A stretch of DNA of 64,000 nucleotides, from positions 1 to 64,000 of the forward strand of contig NZ_JALQDG010000031.1 in the NCBI RefSeq assembly GCF_023631325.1, in the 5' to 3' direction. The translations under genes and the position numbers were made by a program. The notes below the pieces were generated by a model. That model was not told where the DNA came from and searched no databases. It saw only the letters and a list, made by a program, of their open reading frames with translations. Shown here piece after piece: positions 42,571 to 50,752 of the stretch. Position 1 is the stretch's first letter. Every line of letters starts with the position of its first letter. This DNA is from Caballeronia sp. INDeC2. Lineage in GTDB: Bacteria > Pseudomonadota > Gammaproteobacteria > Burkholderiales > Burkholderiaceae.

Positions 42571-42756
42571 ATGTTTGAACGTTTTTCGAAATCGCTGGGC
42601 AGCCTTTTCTTCAATCGCGATGCCAGCGACGAATACCTCGCTTCATCGAGCGATCTCGCCGATCTCGAACGCCGCATGCGCCAGGTCGAAACGCAGGATC
42701 ACGATTACAGCATGTACTTTTGCGGCGCGCTCGGGCGGCCTCACGACCGGCCATGA
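42571..42756 (+). CDS. DUF3563 family small protein
   Basis: 61 residues, DUF3563 family of short Burkholderiaceae proteins. A hydrophobic/aromatic N-terminus (MFERFSKSLGSLFF) is followed by the conserved block EYLASSSDLADLERRMRQVE. GGGAG lies 6 nt before the ATG. Function is unknown; members are often highly expressed. The stop codon lies inside the first unit of a 7-bp tandem repeat. The 280-bp upstream gap has hairpins (around 42448-42468 and 42464-42490) and a short T-run. Confidence 0.85.
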   Translation: MFERFSKSLGSLFFNRDASDEYLASSSDLADLERRMRQVETQDHDYSMYFCGALGRPHDRP

Positions 42757-42780
42757 GCCGTGAGCCATGAGCCATGAGCC
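42753..42780. repeat. four tandem copies of a 7-bp repeat
   Basis: (A/G)TGAGCC occurs four times in a row; three copies are ATGAGCC and the second is GTGAGCC. It begins at the DUF3563 stop codon and lies between two convergent genes, so length changes would not alter either protein. Confidence 0.8.
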
Positions 42781-42801
42781 GCGCCGCCGATGCAACGTGC
42801 G

Positions 42802-43485
42802 TCATTTCGTTTCCTCACGGCCCGCCTGCCCGAGCATCACGGTCCAGCCGAGCCCGCGCACGTTGCGGATCACGCTCGCACCGAATTTCTTGCGCACCGA
42901 ATGGATCAGCACGTCGACCGCGTTGCTCTCCACTTCCTTGCCCCAGCCGTAAAGACGGTCTTCGAGCTGATCGCGCGAGAAGATCGTCCCGGGACGTTCG
43001 AGCAGCGCGTGCATCAGCGCGAATTCACGCGCGGACAGCACGCCGGAATTCTCCCCGCAAGTAAGCGTGCGCTGATCGAGATTGAGGCAGATGGAATCGT
43101 CGCCGAGACGCGAGACCGCGTAGCCTGCCTTGCGCCGCAGCACCGCGCGGATGCGCGCAAGCAGCTCGGGCATGTTGAAGGGCTTGAGCAGATAGTCGTC
43201 GGCGCCGAGATCGAGGCCCTGAACGCGTGTATCGACATCGTCGCGCGCGGTGAGAATCAGCACCGGCGTCGCGTTGCCGGCACCGCGCGCCTGCCGCAAC
43301 AACTCGATGCCGGTCATGCCCGGCAAGCCGAGATCGAGCAGCACCACGGTGTATTCGGCGGCATCGAGCGCCTCGCGGCCGGCATTGCCGTCGCGCACCC
43401 AGTCGACGGCATAGTCGGCGTCCTTGAGCGCACGCATGAGGCTCGTGCCGATCTGCACGTCGTCTTCGATCAGGAGAATTCGCAT
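42802..43485 (-). CDS. OmpR/PhoB family response regulator
   Basis: 227 residues. The receiver (1-120) has acidic residues IEDD, phospho-acceptor Asp in VLLDLGLPGM (about residue 51), and Lys in LLKPFNMPEL. The DNA-binding winged helix (about 128-220) has LSAREFALMHALLERPGTIFS and VIRNVRGLGW. The subgroup resembles QseB/TctD regulators. Its partner kinase gene lies upstream on the same strand with a 166-bp gap, an unusual kinase-first order. Confidence 0.9.
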   Translation of the reverse strand: MRILLIEDDVQIGTSLMRALKDADYAVDWVRDGNAGREALDAAEYTVVLLDLGLPGMTGIELLRQARGAGNATPVLILTARDDVDTRVQGLDLGADDYLLKPFNMPELLARIRAVLRRKAGYAVSRLGDDSICLNLDQRTLTCGENSGVLSAREFALMHALLERPGTIFSRDQLEDRLYGWGKEVESNAVDVLIHSVRKKFGASVIRNVRGLGWTVMLGQAGREETK

Positions 43486-43555
43486 GTTCCACCCCGCGCT
43501 TCGCGAGAAGGGCGCGCGCCACGCCCGGAATGCGGCCCGAAGGATAAGAAAACGT

Positions 43556-43567
43556 ACGACCGGTCGT
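43556..43567. promoter_or_regulatory. 12-bp perfect palindrome upstream of the response regulator
   Basis: ACGACCGGTCGT lies in the 166-bp gap between the kinase stop and the regulator start, 71 bp before the regulator ATG. Position suggests an operator for a separate regulator promoter. No factor can be assigned. Confidence 0.4.
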
Positions 43568-43651
43568 TTTGAATCTTTTACTGACCGATAATAATCGCTT
43601 CGCGCCGCGCAGCGAATGCATTGTAATCGGCGTAAAAGCGGGCGCAAATGC

Positions 43652-45001
43652 TTATGTGTTCAATGCCGGCACAGCTATGTTTTCGCTGACTTCCTCGACA
43701 GGAAAACTGATCGACGCGACGATGCCCGAGTGCCCGTCGCCGCGGTTTTTCAGCGTGACGTCGCCGCCGTAGCGCGCGGCGATCGCCTTCACGATGGACA
43801 AGCCGAGTCCGCTGCCCTCCACGTCCGGATTTGCCCGGAAAAAGCGATCGAATACGCGCGGCAGCAGCGCTTCGTCGATGCCGGGACCGTTGTCGACTAC
43901 ATCGACCCAGACCATATCGCCGTCGCGCCGCATGCGCAGATCGATGGTGCCGCCATCCGGCGTATAGCGCACCGCGTTCGAGACGAGATTCTTTACCGCC
44001 ATGCCGATGTCCGTCTCCACCGCGCGCACGTGCGCACTCACCATTTCTTCCGCGCCGATGTCCATGCCGCGCGAGATCGCGATCGGCAGCACGTCGGCGA
44101 CGGCGCCCGTCACCACGTCCGCGAGATCCACGCGCGCGAGCGGTGCGCCGTTCACGGGCGCGTCGGCGCGCGCGAGCCGCAACAGTTGCGCGATCAGCTT
44201 GCCGCTGCGCGCGATGCCCTTGCGCAGTTCCTGAAAGCGCTCCTGATTGCCGGCGACGATATGCGGCGCGAGATTGTCGGCCTGAAGCTGAAGCGCGGTA
44301 AGCGGCGTGCGCAGCTCGTGTGCGGCATCGGCGATGAACTTGCGCTCCTTTTCGATGGAGCTCGCGAGGCGCTCGATCATCGTGTTGATCGAATCGATGA
44401 AAGGCGCGATCTCCGTGGGCACGCCGACGGTCGACAGCGGCTGCAGATGACCCATGTCGATGGCCCGCACCTCGGCGCCGAGTTCGTTCAACTGACGCAG
44501 CGAACGCCGCACGACGAGCGCGACCGCGATCCATACGAGCGGCAGCAACACGGCGATCGGCCAGAGCGTTTGCGTCGCGGCTTCCTGCGTGATCTCGCGG
44601 CGCACGGACGAGCGCTGCGCGACCTGAATCGTCATGGTGGGCTCCTGGCGCGTGAAGATGCGCCAGTGCTCGTCGTTGACTTCGGCGCCGGAGAAACCCG
44701 CTTGCGCGTCGCGCGGAAAATGCAGCGAAGGATCGGTGGTGCGGAACGGCAAAGCCTCATCGGGCTTCCAAACGACGACGACGACATCGCGATCATCCTG
44801 CGAGCCGCGCGCGGGATTTTTCGGTATGCCTTCGGCGAAGCCGTCGCGCATGCGCGCCGCCACCTGTTCGAGGCGCATGTCGAGCAGCGCGCCCATGCCT
44901 GTCTTGCTCAACTGATACGAACTCACGCCCTGCACGATGCCGATCATGCTCACGAGTAGCCCGAGCGCGACGACGAGTTGATTCTTCAGTGATTTGATCA
45001 T
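43652..45001 (-). CDS. sensor histidine kinase, membrane-bound
   Basis: 449 residues. Transmembrane helix 1 (about 8-28) is followed by a periplasmic domain of about 135 residues, helix 2 (about 165-185, LWPIAVLLPLVWIAVALVV) and HAMP-like linker. The HisKA has His in FIADAAHELRTPLTAL. The HATPase has N-box NLVSNAVRYTPDGG, DNGPGID and EGSGLGLSIVKAIA. The layout matches QseC/TctE kinases with a two-component N-terminal sensor. The ATG at 45001 lacks a clear ribosome site. The input signal is unknown; it pairs with the downstream regulator. Confidence 0.9.
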   Translation of the reverse strand: MIKSLKNQLVVALGLLVSMIGIVQGVSSYQLSKTGMGALLDMRLEQVAARMRDGFAEGIPKNPARGSQDDRDVVVVVWKPDEALPFRTTDPSLHFPRDAQAGFSGAEVNDEHWRIFTRQEPTMTIQVAQRSSVRREITQEAATQTLWPIAVLLPLVWIAVALVVRRSLRQLNELGAEVRAIDMGHLQPLSTVGVPTEIAPFIDSINTMIERLASSIEKERKFIADAAHELRTPLTALQLQADNLAPHIVAGNQERFQELRKGIARSGKLIAQLLRLARADAPVNGAPLARVDLADVVTGAVADVLPIAISRGMDIGAEEMVSAHVRAVETDIGMAVKNLVSNAVRYTPDGGTIDLRMRRDGDMVWVDVVDNGPGIDEALLPRVFDRFFRANPDVEGSGLGLSIVKAIAARYGGDVTLKNRGDGHSGIVASISFPVEEVSENIAVPALNT

Positions 45002-45124
45002 TCGGGGCCGACGCTTCGGAAAGGAACGGGGCGATTCACCAGTCCGTTCGATTCTAGGCGACATTCCCGCAGATTTCGGTCTGAAAGACGACATGTGCGT
45101 GACAGATGCGCGTGAGCGCCGGAA

Positions 45125-45231
45125 GAAAAAAGGCGCCGGTCCGGTCAAGACCGACGCCAAGGGCTGAGGAGTTATGAGAAACGTGGAACCGCCCGAAGGC
45201 GCTAGGGGGAAAGCGCGCCGCCCGTCCACGT
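45125..45231 (-). ncRNA. candidate small RNA with Rho-independent terminator
   Basis: On the minus strand, a long hairpin closed by ACGTGGA/TCCACGT (complement of 45225-45231 and 45181-45187), with inner stem GCGCT/AGCGC, is followed by an unpaired CU-rich linker containing ACTCCTCA. A strong terminator hairpin follows (45132-45158, 9 of 10 pairs, 7-nt loop) with six T residues. No protein gene on this strand ends here. The linker could pair with ribosome binding sites. No consensus promoter was pinned down, so expression is inferred. Confidence 0.5.
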
Positions 45232-45469
45232 AATGAAGCGTAGGCGCGAAGAATTAGCGTTGAATGAGGGTGCGCACCGGGCCTCGTCGAGCAGCGTTTG
45301 CCGCGGCGGGATAACATTGCATCCGGCGCTTCTTCATCGGCGACATTGCTTCGGCTGCAAGGAATCCGCAAGCCTGAGCGTCGCTGCCGCATCTCCATCT
45401 TTAAGCATCGCCCGCCTCTCGCGCATCGGCTTCGGTTCGCGCCGCGCGCGATTCGCCATCCATCACCGC

Positions 45470-46987
45470 ATGTCACAGAACAGAAAAACCGCTCGTCCCC
45501 TCGTCATTGCAGCGGTCATGGCCTCGATGGCCATGGTCGCGATCGAAGCCACCATCGTCTCGACCGCGATGCCGCAAATCGCGACGCAACTCGGCGGTCT
45601 CAATCTCTATAGCTGGGTGTTCTCGTCGTTCCTGCTCACGCAGACGGCGCTCACGGTGGTATTCGGCAAGCTCGCGGACCTGTACGGGCGCAAGCCGGCC
45701 ATTCTCGCGGGCATCGCGATCTTTTTGATCGGTTCGGTGCTCGCGGGCTTCGCCTGGTCGATGCCCGCGATGATCGTGTTCCGGCTGATCCAGGGCGTCG
45801 GCGCGGGCGCGATTTTGCCCGTCGCGCTGACGGTCGTCGGCGATCTTTATCCGGCGCGCGAGCGTGGCAAGGTGCAGGGCTATCTCGCGAGCGTCTGGGC
45901 GGTGTCCGCCGTGCTCGGACCGATGGTCGGCGGCCTTCTGATCCGCCAGTTCTCGTGGGCGTGGATCTTCTGGATCAACGTGCCGATCGGCATTCTGGCC
46001 GCGCTGCTCTTCACGCTCTTCCTGCACGAGGAAAAGCGCCACGACCGTCCGGCGATCGACCTCGCGGGCGCGCTCTTCTTCGCGGCCGCCGTCGCCGCGC
46101 TGATGATGACGCTCACCGACGCCGGGCACGCGAGCAATGTGCGCGTGGGCACCGAGATCGCCGTGCTGGTGCTCGCCAGCGTGTGCTTCGTGGTGCAGGA
46201 ACGCCGCGCCGCCGATCCGATGATCTCGTTCGGACTGTGGTCGCATCGGCCGATCGCGGCGAGCAACGTCGCGACCCTGCTCGCCGGCATGGCGATGATG
46301 GGCCTCACCACGTTCCTGCCGATGTACGTGCAGGGCGTGATGCATCGCACGCCGGTGGAAGCGGGCCTCGCGCTCACGATGATGATGATCGGCTGGCCGA
46401 GCGGCGCGACCTTCACCTCACGCTCGTTCAGCCGCATTGGGCTACGGCGTCTGTTGATGATCGGCCCCGTGTTCATTCCGCTCGGCGCGTTGCCGTTCGT
46501 GCTGCTCGGTCCGCAATCGAGCGCGATCTGGGCAGGCGTCGGCTCGGCGGTGCTGGGCTTCGGCATGGGCATCACGAGCGTGTCGTGTCTCATCCTGATT
46601 CAGGAAATCGTGCAGCCGCACGAACGTGGCAGCGCGACCGCATCGAACCTGTTCTCGCGCAATCTCGGCAACACGCTCGGCGCGGCCGTGTTCGGCGCGG
46701 TGCAGAACTACGGCCTCACGCATACCGACGGCCTGCCGCCCGTGCACGCGGATCAGTTGAAGCAACTGCTCTCTTCCGTGCCCGGCGACTTCGCGACCAA
46801 TGGCGAGATCCGCCTCGTGCTGCATCACTCGCTGCATCTCACGTTCACGGCGATGTTCGTGATCGCGCTCGGCACTGTCGTTTCGATGCTGTTCATGCCG
46901 AAGATCGAGATCGGGCGCGCGAAGGAAACGGTCGAGAAAGTCGGCGCGGACAGCGCGAAAAACGCGGCGAATCAGGCGTTCCATTGA
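45470..46987 (+). CDS. DHA2-type MFS drug efflux transporter (EmrB/QacA subfamily)
   Basis: 505 residues, about 14 transmembrane helices. N-terminal motif D1-like IEATIVSTAMPQIATQLGG, motif A GKLADLYGRKPA, and motif C-type GPMVGGLLIRQFSWAWIFWINVP in helix 5-6, diagnostic of drug:H+ antiporters of this group. The start ATG (45470) is preceded by a long open frame that codes for no homologous-looking sequence. No adjacent adaptor (EmrA) is present. It is 10 bp upstream of the AAA ATPase gene, so the two may be cotranscribed. Confidence 0.88.
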   Translation: MSQNRKTARPLVIAAVMASMAMVAIEATIVSTAMPQIATQLGGLNLYSWVFSSFLLTQTALTVVFGKLADLYGRKPAILAGIAIFLIGSVLAGFAWSMPAMIVFRLIQGVGAGAILPVALTVVGDLYPARERGKVQGYLASVWAVSAVLGPMVGGLLIRQFSWAWIFWINVPIGILAALLFTLFLHEEKRHDRPAIDLAGALFFAAAVAALMMTLTDAGHASNVRVGTEIAVLVLASVCFVVQERRAADPMISFGLWSHRPIAASNVATLLAGMAMMGLTTFLPMYVQGVMHRTPVEAGLALTMMMIGWPSGATFTSRSFSRIGLRRLLMIGPVFIPLGALPFVLLGPQSSAIWAGVGSAVLGFGMGITSVSCLILIQEIVQPHERGSATASNLFSRNLGNTLGAAVFGAVQNYGLTHTDGLPPVHADQLKQLLSSVPGDFATNGEIRLVLHHSLHLTFTAMFVIALGTVVSMLFMPKIEIGRAKETVEKVGADSAKNAANQAFH

Positions 46988-46997
46988 GTCATCGGCG

Positions 46998-47750
46998 ATG
47001 ATCTCGACCCAGTACATCAGCCGCATCACGCTCATGCGCGACAAGGCGCCGTCCTTCGACGCCTGGCCGTTCTCGCTGCCCGCCGTCCGTGCGCTCGAAA
47101 CGCTCGAGCCGCATGCGAAGGTCACGTTTCTCGTCGGCGAAAACGGTTCGGGCAAGTCGACGCTGCTCGAAGCGATCGCCGTCTCGATGGGCTTCAATCC
47201 CGAAGGCGGCACGAAGAACTTTCGCTTCGGCACGCGCGCGTCGCATTCGTCCTTGCATGAATATTTGCGGATCGCGAAAGGCTTCAAGCGGCCGCGCGAC
47301 GGCTTCTTCTTGCGCGCGGAAAGCTTCTTCAACGTGGCGACGGAGATCGAACAACTCGACGACGAACCCGGCTTCGGCCCGCCCATCATCTCGTCATACG
47401 GCGGCAAGTCGCTGCACGAGCAATCGCACGGCGAATCGTTTCTCACGCTGCTGATGGAGCGCTTCGGCGGACAAGGGCTTTATCTGCTAGACGAACCCGA
47501 AGCTGCGCTGTCCCCGCAACGCCAGCTCGCCGCGCTTGCACGCATCCACGATCTCGTCAACGACGATTCGCAGTTCGTCATCGCCACGCATTCGCCGATA
47601 CTCATGGCTTACCCCGATGCGTGGATCTATCAATTCACCGCGGACGGCATCGAGCGCGTCGCCTATGAAGACACCGAGCACTTCAAGGTGACGCGCGCGT
47701 TTCTCACGAACCCCGAACGCATGTTACGCACGCTGCTAGGCGAGCGCTGA
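46998..47750 (+). CDS. AAA family ATPase (ABC-like, SMC/RecF-type fold)
   Basis: 250 residues. Walker A GENGSGKST is at about residues 50-58. A Q-loop-like region and signature-like SSYGGKSLHEQSHGESFL follow, with Walker B GLYLLDEPEAALSP and an H-loop ATHSPIL. This compact non-transporter ABC ATPase class is widespread, and its function is unknown. The C-terminus ends EHFKVTRAFLTNPERML, a family hallmark. No nuclease or toxin partner is adjacent, so a defence role is not indicated. Confidence 0.85.
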   Translation: MISTQYISRITLMRDKAPSFDAWPFSLPAVRALETLEPHAKVTFLVGENGSGKSTLLEAIAVSMGFNPEGGTKNFRFGTRASHSSLHEYLRIAKGFKRPRDGFFLRAESFFNVATEIEQLDDEPGFGPPIISSYGGKSLHEQSHGESFLTLLMERFGGQGLYLLDEPEAALSPQRQLAALARIHDLVNDDSQFVIATHSPILMAYPDAWIYQFTADGIERVAYEDTEHFKVTRAFLTNPERMLRTLLGER

Positions 47751-47756
47751 GCGTCT

Positions 47757-47978
47757 TCAGTCTTGCGACTGAAGCAGCGGGCTTTCGTGCTTCACCGTCG
47801 CGACGCTTGCGCTTGCGGGCCGACTATCACTGGCGAGTGTTTCCGTATCGGCGAGATAGCGCGAGAGCAGCGCGTTGTCGTCCATGTAGTACGTCATGGG
47901 ACCGTGGCTGCGCGCGAGCGCATAGCATCCGGCGATCAGCGCCGCAACGAGAACGATGCCGATGAGTCTTCCTGTCAT
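47757..47978 (-). CDS. small membrane/exported protein, paralogue A of a tandem pair
   Basis: 73 residues. MTGRLIGIVLVAALIAGCYALA forms an N-terminal hydrophobic segment with a lipobox-like IAGC (Cys17). A Tyr/Asp-containing middle follows, and a polar tail ending PLLQSQD. The downstream neighbour has the same layout (MTGNLKGI start, PLMQAQD end). AGGAG lies 7 nt before the ATG. Its 130-nt leader is nearly the same as that of the paralogue. Function unknown; an envelope-stress protein is a reasonable guess. Confidence 0.7.
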   Translation of the reverse strand: MTGRLIGIVLVAALIAGCYALARSHGPMTYYMDDNALLSRYLADTETLASDSRPASASVATVKHESPLLQSQD

Positions 47979-48052
47979 GGTAGTGCTCCTGAATGGTTCC
48001 AAGATTCACTTCACGGGTCTCTTCGCACTGCCTGCCACAGGCTCGACCTTCC

Positions 48053-48102
48053 GAAATGTGCACGCAGTGTACGTGCGAGCGCTCGACTTGAAATCCCTCC
48101 AA
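48053..48102 (-). promoter_or_regulatory. conserved leader element, copy A
   Basis: On the minus strand, GGGATTTCAA (complement of 48088-48097) is followed by a 13-bp spacer, then ACGTACACTGCGTGCACATTTC (complement of 48053-48074). The identical layout recurs before the paralogue. The bipartite shape with a G-rich upstream box resembles an alternative-sigma promoter, but the sigma factor is unknown. The element ends 75 bp before the start codon. Confidence 0.55.
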
Positions 48103-48198
48103 AAGCACGGCTCGGATTAGGTGTGCCGCATCGGCAGGACCACGAGCGAACGCGTGCCGCCGGCGTGATCGGCGGCACGCGAAGTCACGCACCTACGC

Positions 48199-48426
48199 TC
48201 AGTCCTGCGCCTGCATGAGCGGAGTGTCCTCCTTCGATTTGTCGACGCTCGCGTCGTTGCCTCGCTGGGCGTCCTGCGCGATGGTCTGCATGTTCATGCC
48301 TTGCTGCGACATGGGCGCGCCGTCCATCGGCGAGTAATACGGCGCGGGGCCGTAGCCGCTTGCCATGGCATAGGAAGCGCCCGCGAGCGCCGCGAGGAAG
48401 ATGATGCCTTTGAGATTGCCGGTCAT
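48199..48426 (-). CDS. small membrane/exported protein, paralogue B of a tandem pair
   Basis: 75 residues. The MTGNLKGIIFLAALAGASYAMA N-terminus is a signal or membrane segment without the lipobox Cys found in paralogue A. The middle is Tyr/Pro/Met-rich (GYGPAPYYSPMDGAP) and the end is PLMQAQD. AGGAG lies 7 nt before the ATG. Together with its leader (48427-48556) it matches the 47757-48108 unit at an offset of 448 bp. The gene lies divergent from the PAS kinase gene. Confidence 0.7.
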   Translation of the reverse strand: MTGNLKGIIFLAALAGASYAMASGYGPAPYYSPMDGAPMSQQGMNMQTIAQDAQRGNDASVDKSKEDTPLMQAQD

Positions 48427-48796
48427 GATAGTGCTCCTGAGGGTTTCACATAGCCACTTCAATCGGCCTCATTGCACTGCCTGCCAGCAACCGACCTTCT
48501 GAAATGTGCACGCAGTCTACGTCGGCGGAGCGGCGTTGAAATCCCCTCAAAAGCAAGGATAGGAATGGATGGATCGATCGATCGTGTATGAAGCGCGTTG
48601 CGCATTCATATGTTGTCCTCGACAGCGACCGATACCGCGGCCGCGTCGATCGCAAGGAACGTTCCGTGACGGCTTCACAGCGGGCCGGTGCAAGGCGCCG
48701 CCAGCAGTTAAACTGTGGCTAGCGGTTTTGTCCACATGCCGTCCACCCCGGCAACCGCGATTGATCACTTTCACCGCTGCGCCGACTATCAGGACC
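48427..48796. other. intergenic region between paralogue B and the PAS kinase
   Basis: 370 bp. The left 130 bp is the leader of paralogue B. The remaining 240 bp should hold the kinase promoter but shows no recognised motif. A long frame continues the kinase upstream to 48569 without protein-like sequence, supporting a start near 48797. Confidence 0.45.
48501..48552 (-). promoter_or_regulatory. conserved leader element, copy B
   Basis: Same bipartite element as copy A: GGGATTTCAA (complement of 48536-48545), a 13-bp spacer of unrelated sequence, then ACGTAGACTGCGTGCACATTTC (complement of 48501-48522). It also sits exactly 75 bp before the start codon. Conservation of the boxes but not the spacer points to selection on the boxes. 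Confidence 0.55.
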
Positions 48797-50746
48797 ATGA
48801 CCAGATCGAGATCAGCCGTTCCCCAGCACGGCATCGCAGGCCCGGCTTCGATCGAACACGCGCTGAACGACGCGCAGTATCACGCGCTCGTCGATGCGAT
48901 CGAAGACTGCGCGATTTTCATGCTCGACCTCAACGGCCGCATCACGAGCTGGAACACGGGCGCGCGCAAGATCAAGGGGTATGAGGCGCACGAGATCATC
49001 GGTCAGCATCTGTCGCGCTTCTATCCGGCCGAAGCGGTGGCGCGCGGCTGGCCCGAATACGAGCTGAAGCAGGCGTACGCGATCGGCCGCTTCGTGGATG
49101 AAGGCTGGCGAGTACGCAAGGACGGCACGCTGTTCTGGGCGAACGTCGTCATTACGGCGGCGCGCAATACGAAGGGCGAGATCATCGGCTATGCGAAATG
49201 CACGCGCGATCTCACCACGAAGCGTGCAGAGGAGGAGAAGCTGCGACTGTCGGAAGAGCGCTTTCGTCTGCTTGTGGAAAGCGTGAGCGACTACGCGATC
49301 TTCATGCTCGACCCGTCCGGGCATATCGCGAGCTGGAATACGGGCGCGATGCGCATCAAGGGCTATCAGCCGGCGGAGATTCTCGGCAAGCACTTCTCGA
49401 CGTTCTATTGCCCCGAGGATCTCGCCGCGAACGTTCCCGAGATCGAACTACAGACCGCGATTCGCACGGGCCGCGTGGAAAACGAAGGCTGGCGCGTGCG
49501 CAAGGACGGCTCGCTCTTCTGGGCGAACGTGGTCATCACGGCGGTGTACGACGAGCATCGCGTGCTGCGCGGCTTCGCGAAGGTCACGCGCGACATGAGC
49601 GAGCGCAAGCGCCTGGAGCAACTCGAAGTGTCGTCGCGGCGCATCAGCGAATTCCTAGCGACGCTCGCGCACGAGCTGCGCAATCCGCTCGCGCCGGTGC
49701 GCAATGCCATCGGCGTGATGCAGATGGAAGCGGACATGCCGCCGCGCGTGGCCGCGTGCCGCGACATCATCGACAGGCAGACTTCGCACCTCGGCCGGCT
49801 CGTCGACGATCTGCTCGACATGGGCCGCATCACCACGGGCAAGATCGATCTGCGCATGGCGCGCCTGGATGTGAGCGATATCGTCGCGCGCAGCATCGAG
49901 CTCGTGCATCCGTTCACCGATGAGCGCATGCAGCGCGTGGTCACGAAGCTGCCGCCGGAGCCGGTTCATGTCGTGGGCGACAGCACGCGGCTCGTGCAGG
50001 TCGTGCAGAATCTGTTGAACAACGCGTCGAAGTTCTCGCCGCGTGCGAGCACGATCACCGTCGCAGTGGAGCCCGAGTCGACGGCGCTGCTGCTGAAAGT
50101 GATCGACACGGGGCGCGGCATTTCGCAAAAGGGCCTCGTGTCCATCTTCGATCTTTTCGTGCAGGAAGATCACTATCTGAATCCCGGCGAAGCGGGGCTC
50201 GGTATCGGGCTTACGTTGTGCAGGTCGATCGTCGAGATGCATGGCGGTTCGATCAGCGCGGCGAGCGGCGGCCCGAATCAGGGCAGCACTTTCACGGTGC
50301 GCCTGCCCTATGCATCCGACGACGATGCGCCACGGCCGCATCGCGTGCTCGCACAGAATGCGATGCCCGCCGTGGGCGACGGTCTTCGCATCGTCGTGAT
50401 CGACGACAACCAGGATTCGGCCGACAGCCTCGCGATGCTGCTGCAGATGAAGGGGCATGACGTGCGTATCGCGTATCACGGCAAGGAAGGCCTCGATGTC
50501 GTCCGGCATTTTCCGCCGGATCTGATTCTGCTCGATCTGGCGTTACCCGATATGGATGGGTATGCGGTGCTGCGGACGCTGCGCTCGCAACGGCTCATCG
50601 GGCGCGCGAAGGTGGTCGCGATGACGGGGTTCGGGCAAGAGAGCGACAAGGAGCGCTCCGCGCAGGCGGGGTTCGATGCGCATTTGGTGAAGCCGGTGGA
50701 TTTTGATGTGCTGGATGGGTTGTTGGAGAGGGGGTTGGGCGGTTGA
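48797..50746 (+). CDS. hybrid histidine kinase: PAS-PAS-HisKA-HATPase-receiver
   Basis: 649 residues, cytoplasmic. Two PAS/PAC domains (about 20-135 and 150-262) are close duplicates; both contain ITSWNTGARKIKGY- or IASWNTGAMRIKGY-like cores and WRVRKDG(T/S)LFWANVVITA. HisKA has His in TLAHELRNPLAPVRN. The HATPase has DTGRGISQ and AGLGIGLTLCRSI. The C-terminal receiver has VIDDNQDSADSL, LLDLALPDMDG and HLVKPVD. The ATG at 48797 has AGGA only 2 nt away, so the start is uncertain. No cognate output gene is adjacent; it likely enters a phosphorelay. Confidence 0.88.
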   Translation: MTRSRSAVPQHGIAGPASIEHALNDAQYHALVDAIEDCAIFMLDLNGRITSWNTGARKIKGYEAHEIIGQHLSRFYPAEAVARGWPEYELKQAYAIGRFVDEGWRVRKDGTLFWANVVITAARNTKGEIIGYAKCTRDLTTKRAEEEKLRLSEERFRLLVESVSDYAIFMLDPSGHIASWNTGAMRIKGYQPAEILGKHFSTFYCPEDLAANVPEIELQTAIRTGRVENEGWRVRKDGSLFWANVVITAVYDEHRVLRGFAKVTRDMSERKRLEQLEVSSRRISEFLATLAHELRNPLAPVRNAIGVMQMEADMPPRVAACRDIIDRQTSHLGRLVDDLLDMGRITTGKIDLRMARLDVSDIVARSIELVHPFTDERMQRVVTKLPPEPVHVVGDSTRLVQVVQNLLNNASKFSPRASTITVAVEPESTALLLKVIDTGRGISQKGLVSIFDLFVQEDHYLNPGEAGLGIGLTLCRSIVEMHGGSISAASGGPNQGSTFTVRLPYASDDDAPRPHRVLAQNAMPAVGDGLRIVVIDDNQDSADSLAMLLQMKGHDVRIAYHGKEGLDVVRHFPPDLILLDLALPDMDGYAVLRTLRSQRLIGRAKVVAMTGFGQESDKERSAQAGFDAHLVKPVDFDVLDGLLERGLGG

Positions 50747-50752
50747 TGAGCG

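Noticed and set aside
45054..45476. A 140-codon minus-strand frame that would end beyond the terminator at 45132
   Set aside because: The frame runs through the terminator hairpin, is Arg/Cys-rich and has no ribosome site; the structured RNA reading explains the region better.
46998..47750. AAA ATPase considered as part of a defence system
   Set aside because: No nuclease, toxin or second subunit is adjacent, and its neighbours are a drug exporter and small proteins; a stand-alone housekeeping ATPase is more likely.
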